Below, in pieces: positions 6,316 to 8,606 of a stretch of 8,606 nucleotides of DNA (positions within the stretch are counted from its first letter, which is position 1; every line of letters starts with the position of its first letter). The notes below the pieces were generated by a model, which worked only from the letters and a program-made list of their open reading frames with translations, searched no databases and was not told the DNA's origin. Where the stretch lies: NCBI GenBank assembly GCA_030432795.1, contig JAUILW010000113.1, forward strand, positions 1-8,606, written 5' to 3'. The stretch comes from Gammaproteobacteria bacterium (GTDB taxonomy: Bacteria; Pseudomonadota; Gammaproteobacteria; Pseudomonadales; Azotimanducaceae). The translations under genes and the position numbers were made by a program.

Positions 6316-6669
6316 ATGAGATATATGGCACTCATTTACACCGACCCCGCGCTCGAGCCGGCCTACGGCACCGACGCGTTCAACGAGATGATGGGCGGCT
6401 ACTTCGCCACCAACGAAGTCTACGAACGCGACGGTGTGATGATATCCGGCGAGCCGCTGCAACCCACGGAGACGGCGACGAGCCTGCGGATTCGCGGCGA
6501 CAAAACCGAGACCATGGATGGCCCGTTCGCGGAAACCAAGGAGAAGCTGGGCGGCTACTACATGTTCGATGTGCCGGATCTGGACGCGGCGCTCAAGTAC
6601 GCCGCAATGATCCCTGGTGCACGCTACGGCACGGTGGAAGTGCGCCCGGTGATGGAAATCGAACGCTGA
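6316..6669 (+). CDS. DGPF/YCII-related domain protein, sigma factor partner
   Basis: The 117-residue protein opens MRYMALIYTD and carries the namesake motif DGPF at residues 68-71 within TMDGPFAETKEKLGGYY, ending with the EVRPVMEIE strand usual for this family. These are small dimeric alpha+beta proteins of uncertain activity. They are the conserved genomic neighbours of ECF42 sigma factors, and such a sigma gene follows after only five bases, so the two are surely co-transcribed. CGGAGAATACCC before the ATG gives an acceptable ribosome site. A role in sensing or in the sigma-controlled response is inferred from the conserved pairing; it does not look like a classical membrane anti-sigma factor, as it has no hydrophobic segment. 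Confidence 0.9.
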   Translation: MRYMALIYTDPALEPAYGTDAFNEMMGGYFATNEVYERDGVMISGEPLQPTETATSLRIRGDKTETMDGPFAETKEKLGGYYMFDVPDLDAALKYAAMIPGARYGTVEVRPVMEIER

Positions 6670-6674
6670 AACCG

Positions 6675-7901
6675 GTGGCGCCCCCGAATCGCCATATCGC
6701 CGCAGCGCTGGCCGCTGTGACGAAGGAGGATCGGGGGCGCCTGCTTTCGGCGCTGGTACGCCGGATTGAGGATTTTCAGCTTGCAGAAGACTGTCTGCAG
6801 GACGCCTTAGAGAGCGGGCTGGTGCACTGGGCACGCAACGACGTGCCGGAGAATCCCATCGGCTGGTTACTGCGTGTTGCGCAGCGCAAAGCCATCGACC
6901 GCTTCAGGCGTGATGCCCGATTCGAGGAGAAAGTCCTGCAGCTCGCGGCGCTGGATGACGTGGCAGCGTCGGAACCCGCGCAGATCCCTGACGAACGCCT
7001 GGCCATGATATTTACGTGCTGTCATCCGGCGTTGGAGGAAAAGTCACGCGTAGCGCTCACACTGCGCACGATCGGTGGCCTGACGACAGTTGAAATCGCG
7101 CGCGCGTTTCTCGACCGCGAGGCGACCATGGGGCAGCGGCTCAGCCGCGCGAAGAAGAAAATCTCTGCCGCAGGTATTCCCTTTGCGGTGCCCGAAGAGT
7201 CGCATTGGCAGGAGCGACTGCACTCAGTGCTCCTCGTGATCTACCTGATTTTCAACGAAGGCTACAGTGCCGGCAGCGGTGATGCCGCGGTGCGTGTGAA
7301 GCTTTGTGAGGAAGCCATTTTTCTTGCTCGGCTGGTCGATGAGTTGCGGCCAGGGCAGGCCGAGGTGGAAGGGCTCATCGCCTTGATGCTGCTCAGCCAT
7401 GCGCGCAGGCGCGCGCGCCTTGATGCGGATGGTGCGTTCGTGCCGCTCAGCGAACAGAACACTGCCCTGTGGGATGCAACGCAGATTCGTGAAGGCGAAG
7501 CCGTGCTGGATAGGGCGATCGCGCGCGGCGCCGCTGGACCGTTCCAGATCCAGGCGGCGATCAGCGCACTGCACGTACACGGCGGACTCGCCGGGAACAC
7601 GGATTGGCGGCAGATCCTGTTGCTCTATGACAGCCTCTACCGCCTCGAATCCACGCCCGTGGTGGCGCTGAACCGCGCCGTGGCGCTGGCCGAAGTAGCA
7701 GGTCCCGAGGCCGGCTTGCAGGCACTCGACGCACTCGACAGCGCGCTGGGTAGCTACCAGCCCTACCACGCGGCGCGGGCAGCGCTTCTGGTGGAAGCCG
7801 GGCGACGGGATGCGGCCCGCACGGCCTACGATCAGGCGGTGGCCTTGTGCGCCGACGAGGCGCAGCGCGGTTATCTGCAGCGGCAGCGTGCGCAGCTATA
7901 G
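6675..7901 (+). CDS. ECF sigma factor, ECF42 type, with C-terminal TPR-like extension
   Basis: The 408-residue protein starts with a sigma-70 region 2 (about 20-85, with AEDCLQDALESGL and NPIGWLLRVAQRKAIDRFRRD). Region 4 lies at about 118-172, including FTCCHPALEEKSRVALTLRTIGGLTTVEIARAFL and QRLSRAKKKI. Then come the hallmark VIYLIFNEGYSAG at about 188-200, a helical extension with SHARRRARLDADGAFVPL, and TPR-like helices to the end. This length and layout fit group ECF42, whose extension is thought to control activity in place of an anti-sigma factor. No ATG is available near the N-terminus. GTG at 6675 is chosen because it keeps the conserved first helix (RHIAAALAAV) and falls five bases after the DGPF stop; GTG at 6717 would cut that helix. 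A frame open back to 6111 is an artefact overlapping two other genes. The stop codon's final G is the first base of the downstream MITE-like element. Confidence 0.9.
   Translation: MAPPNRHIAAALAAVTKEDRGRLLSALVRRIEDFQLAEDCLQDALESGLVHWARNDVPENPIGWLLRVAQRKAIDRFRRDARFEEKVLQLAALDDVAASEPAQIPDERLAMIFTCCHPALEEKSRVALTLRTIGGLTTVEIARAFLDREATMGQRLSRAKKKISAAGIPFAVPEESHWQERLHSVLLVIYLIFNEGYSAGSGDAAVRVKLCEEAIFLARLVDELRPGQAEVEGLIALMLLSHARRRARLDADGAFVPLSEQNTALWDATQIREGEAVLDRAIARGAAGPFQIQAAISALHVHGGLAGNTDWRQILLLYDSLYRLESTPVVALNRAVALAEVAGPEAGLQALDALDSALGSYQPYHAARAALLVEAGRRDAARTAYDQAVALCADEAQRGYLQRQRAQL
6677..6741 (+). repeat. 11-bp GC-rich inverted repeat around the sigma factor start
   Basis: GGCGCCCCCGA at 6677-6687 is the exact reverse complement of TCGGGGGCGCC at 6731-6741, with 43 bases between. 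The left arm begins at the last base of the proposed GTG start. In the mRNA this could fold and hide the start region. The loop holds the other possible GTG (6717) and a perfect AAGGAGGA at 6723-6730 that has no ATG, GTG or TTG suitably downstream in frame. A regulatory role is inferred only. Confidence 0.4.
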
Positions 7902-7920
7902 TGACCCGCCAGGTTAATTC
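7901..7920 (+). repeat. Left terminal inverted repeat of the MITE-like element
   Basis: GTGACCCGCCAGGTTAATTC is the exact reverse complement of 8181-8200. Its first base completes the TAG stop of the sigma factor gene. Together with the flank it creates TATAGT at 7897-7902, a five-of-six -10-like sequence reading into the element, without a clear -35. Confidence 0.92.
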
Positions 7921-8180
7921 GTCGCTCTATGATGAGCCCAAAATCGTCAAGAGCTCTTTGTTTCCGGAGGAGGAGGCGCATTCCGCAGGACAAGTCGGGA
8001 CCTTTCCAACGGATGCAACGGAGCCTTCAGCGCTCGGGCAGGAGCTATTGGCGATTTTGGGCCACCCGAAGGGCGCGTCCCACGGCGCCTCTGGCGTTGT
8101 TGCGCCTCTTGGACATGGCACCACCATGCCCTGCGAGACGCGCCTAGCCAGTGACGCCGTGGGACGCGTCATAGCTCGCC

Positions 8181-8200
8181 GAATTAACCTGGCGGGTCAC
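8181..8200 (-). repeat. Right terminal inverted repeat of the MITE-like element
   Basis: GAATTAACCTGGCGGGTCAC is the exact reverse complement of the left terminal repeat and is followed by TA at 8201-8202, the right copy of the target duplication. It ends 42 bases before the start codon of the serine hydrolase gene, so it lies where upstream promoter elements of that gene would be. Confidence 0.92.
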
Positions 8201-8205
8201 TAGCT

Positions 8206-8214
8206 TGCTATCCT
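8206..8214 (+). promoter_or_regulatory. Possible extended -10 promoter for the serine hydrolase gene
   Basis: TGCTATCCT at 8206-8214 is a TGn-extended -10 with TATCCT matching four of six consensus bases. Any -35 would fall inside the right terminal repeat of the mobile element (TTAACC at 8184-8189 is 19 bases away, a poor spacing). Transcription would start near 8221, giving a leader of about 22 bases. This is a weak, position-based call. Confidence 0.28.
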
Positions 8215-8242
8215 GCGGCCTCAAAACTTGGAGAGAGAGACG

Positions 8243-8606
8243 ATGATCGTTCGAATGCTAACTGCCGGACTGCTGCTTGCCGCCGCGGTAACGGCATCCG
8301 CCAGACCCTTGCCGGAAGTACGCCCGGAGCGCGCCGGGTTCGATGGGGAGCGGTTGAACCGCATCACAGAGGTCACGCAGCGCTACGTGGATGAAGGGAA
8401 GTTTCCCGGCATCGTCACCATGGTGGCCCGTGGCGGCAAGATCGTGTACTTCGAGGCAGTCGGCAACAAGGGCCTCGGCGACAACCGCGCCATGGAGAAG
8501 GACGATATCTTCCGGATCTACTCCATGACCAAGCCCATCGTCGCAACGGCCGCCATGCAGCTCTACGAGCGCGGCGCTTTTCAGCTCAACGATCCGGTGT
8601 CGAAGT
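8243..8606 (+). CDS. Exported beta-lactamase/esterase-family serine hydrolase, N-terminal part (3' end outside window)
   Basis: 121 codons are present before the window ends. The first 20 residues form a signal peptide: Arg4, a Leu/Ala-rich core, and a likely signal peptidase site at ASA|R, so the protein is exported to the periplasm or outer surface. The mature part runs LPEVRPERAGFDGERLNRI, then FPGIVTMVARGGKIVYFEAVG, then FRIYSMTKPIVATAAMQLYERG. Ser94-Met-Thr-Lys97 is the SxxK active-site motif of class C beta-lactamases, DD-peptidases and EstB-like esterases. In this broad family (PF00144) many members are esterases rather than antibiotic hydrolases, and the YSMTKP context favours that, though the distal YxN and HxG motifs are outside the window. 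GGAG at 8230-8233 lies nine bases before the ATG. A MITE-like element sits immediately upstream. Confidence 0.88.
   Translation, partial: MIVRMLTAGLLLAAAVTASARPLPEVRPERAGFDGERLNRITEVTQRYVDEGKFPGIVTMVARGGKIVYFEAVGNKGLGDNRAMEKDDIFRIYSMTKPIVATAAMQLYERGAFQLNDPVSK

Larger units (their letters stand above)
7901..8200. mobile_element. 300-bp MITE-like element with 20-bp terminal inverted repeats and TA duplication
   Basis: The ends are perfect 20-bp inverted repeats, and the similarity continues for ten more bases with seven matches. TA flanks both sides (7899-7900 and 8201-8202), consistent with a TA target duplication as made by IS630/Tc1-mariner-type transposases. No credible protein is encoded: the short open frames lack domain features and ribosome sites. 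Inside are two large imperfect hairpins (7936-8062 and 8074-8168), so a single strand could fold into a branched structure. The size, lack of coding and TA target resemble Correia-type elements of Neisseria and other IS630-related MITEs; the family assignment is inferred. It separates the sigma factor gene from the serine hydrolase gene and may alter transcription between them. Confidence 0.82.

Noticed and set aside
6111..7901. A single 596-residue open frame running through the MAPEG end, the DGPF gene and the sigma factor
   Set aside because: Its first part overlaps two well-supported genes in another frame and shows no family features; sigma homology begins only after about 6675.
8007..8022. 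Direct repeat CAACGGA-TG-CAACGGA inside the MITE-like element
   Set aside because: Two 7-bp copies are too few and too short to call an array or iteron.
7847..8203. Open frames inside and around the MITE-like element on both strands
   Set aside because: They start inside the sigma gene or lack ribosome sites, show no domain motifs, and lie across palindromic element sequence.
1..8606. CRISPR arrays, tRNA or rRNA genes, replication origin or toxin-antitoxin pair
   Set aside because: No regularly spaced repeats, no cloverleaf-like or rRNA sequence, no iterons and no small paired genes with matching features were seen on either strand.

Overview
The window looks like a chromosomal accessory region of a GC-rich Gram-negative bacterium, most probably a gammaproteobacterium. 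It carries a TonB-dependent receptor end and a signal-peptide serine hydrolase, so there is an outer membrane. Strong Shine-Dalgarno sites, ATGA gene overlaps and high-GC codon use are also seen. The lineage is inferred from gene style, not from a marker gene.

Layout. (1) 1-388: the 3' end of a TonB-dependent receptor gene, closed by a textbook intrinsic terminator. (2) 481-921: a small single-domain cupin with a lysine/leucine-rich C-terminal helix. (3) 1021-5805: two divergent operons around a short regulatory region at about 4018-4109. The leftward operon encodes VOC protein 1, an MFS transporter of the Spinster-like type and an alpha/beta hydrolase. The rightward operon encodes a carboxymuconolactone decarboxylase (CMD)-family protein, VOC protein 2 and a MarR-family regulator. 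The two VOC proteins are close paralogues facing away from each other. The shared regulatory region holds three ATTGAC/GTCAAT half-sites laid over overlapping divergent promoters, a plausible MarR operator. Together this reads as a substrate-inducible uptake and catabolic module for an unidentified small organic compound.

(4) 5817-7901: a MAPEG-family membrane protein, a DGPF/YCII-family protein and an ECF sigma factor with the long C-terminal TPR-like extension typical of group ECF42. A TGTCGA-17 nt-CGTC sequence upstream of the MAPEG gene resembles the promoter type reported for ECF42, so the three genes may form one self-activated operon.

(5) 7901-8200: a 300-bp non-coding MITE-like element with perfect 20-bp terminal inverted repeats, a TA target duplication and two large internal hairpins. 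It abuts the sigma factor stop codon, and removing it leaves that stop intact. (6) 8243-8606: the start of an exported beta-lactamase/esterase-family serine hydrolase, cut by the window end.

The points most worth following are the MITE-like element, the putative ECF42 promoter that would recruit a MAPEG gene, and the divergent VOC/CMD/MarR cluster with its half-site array.
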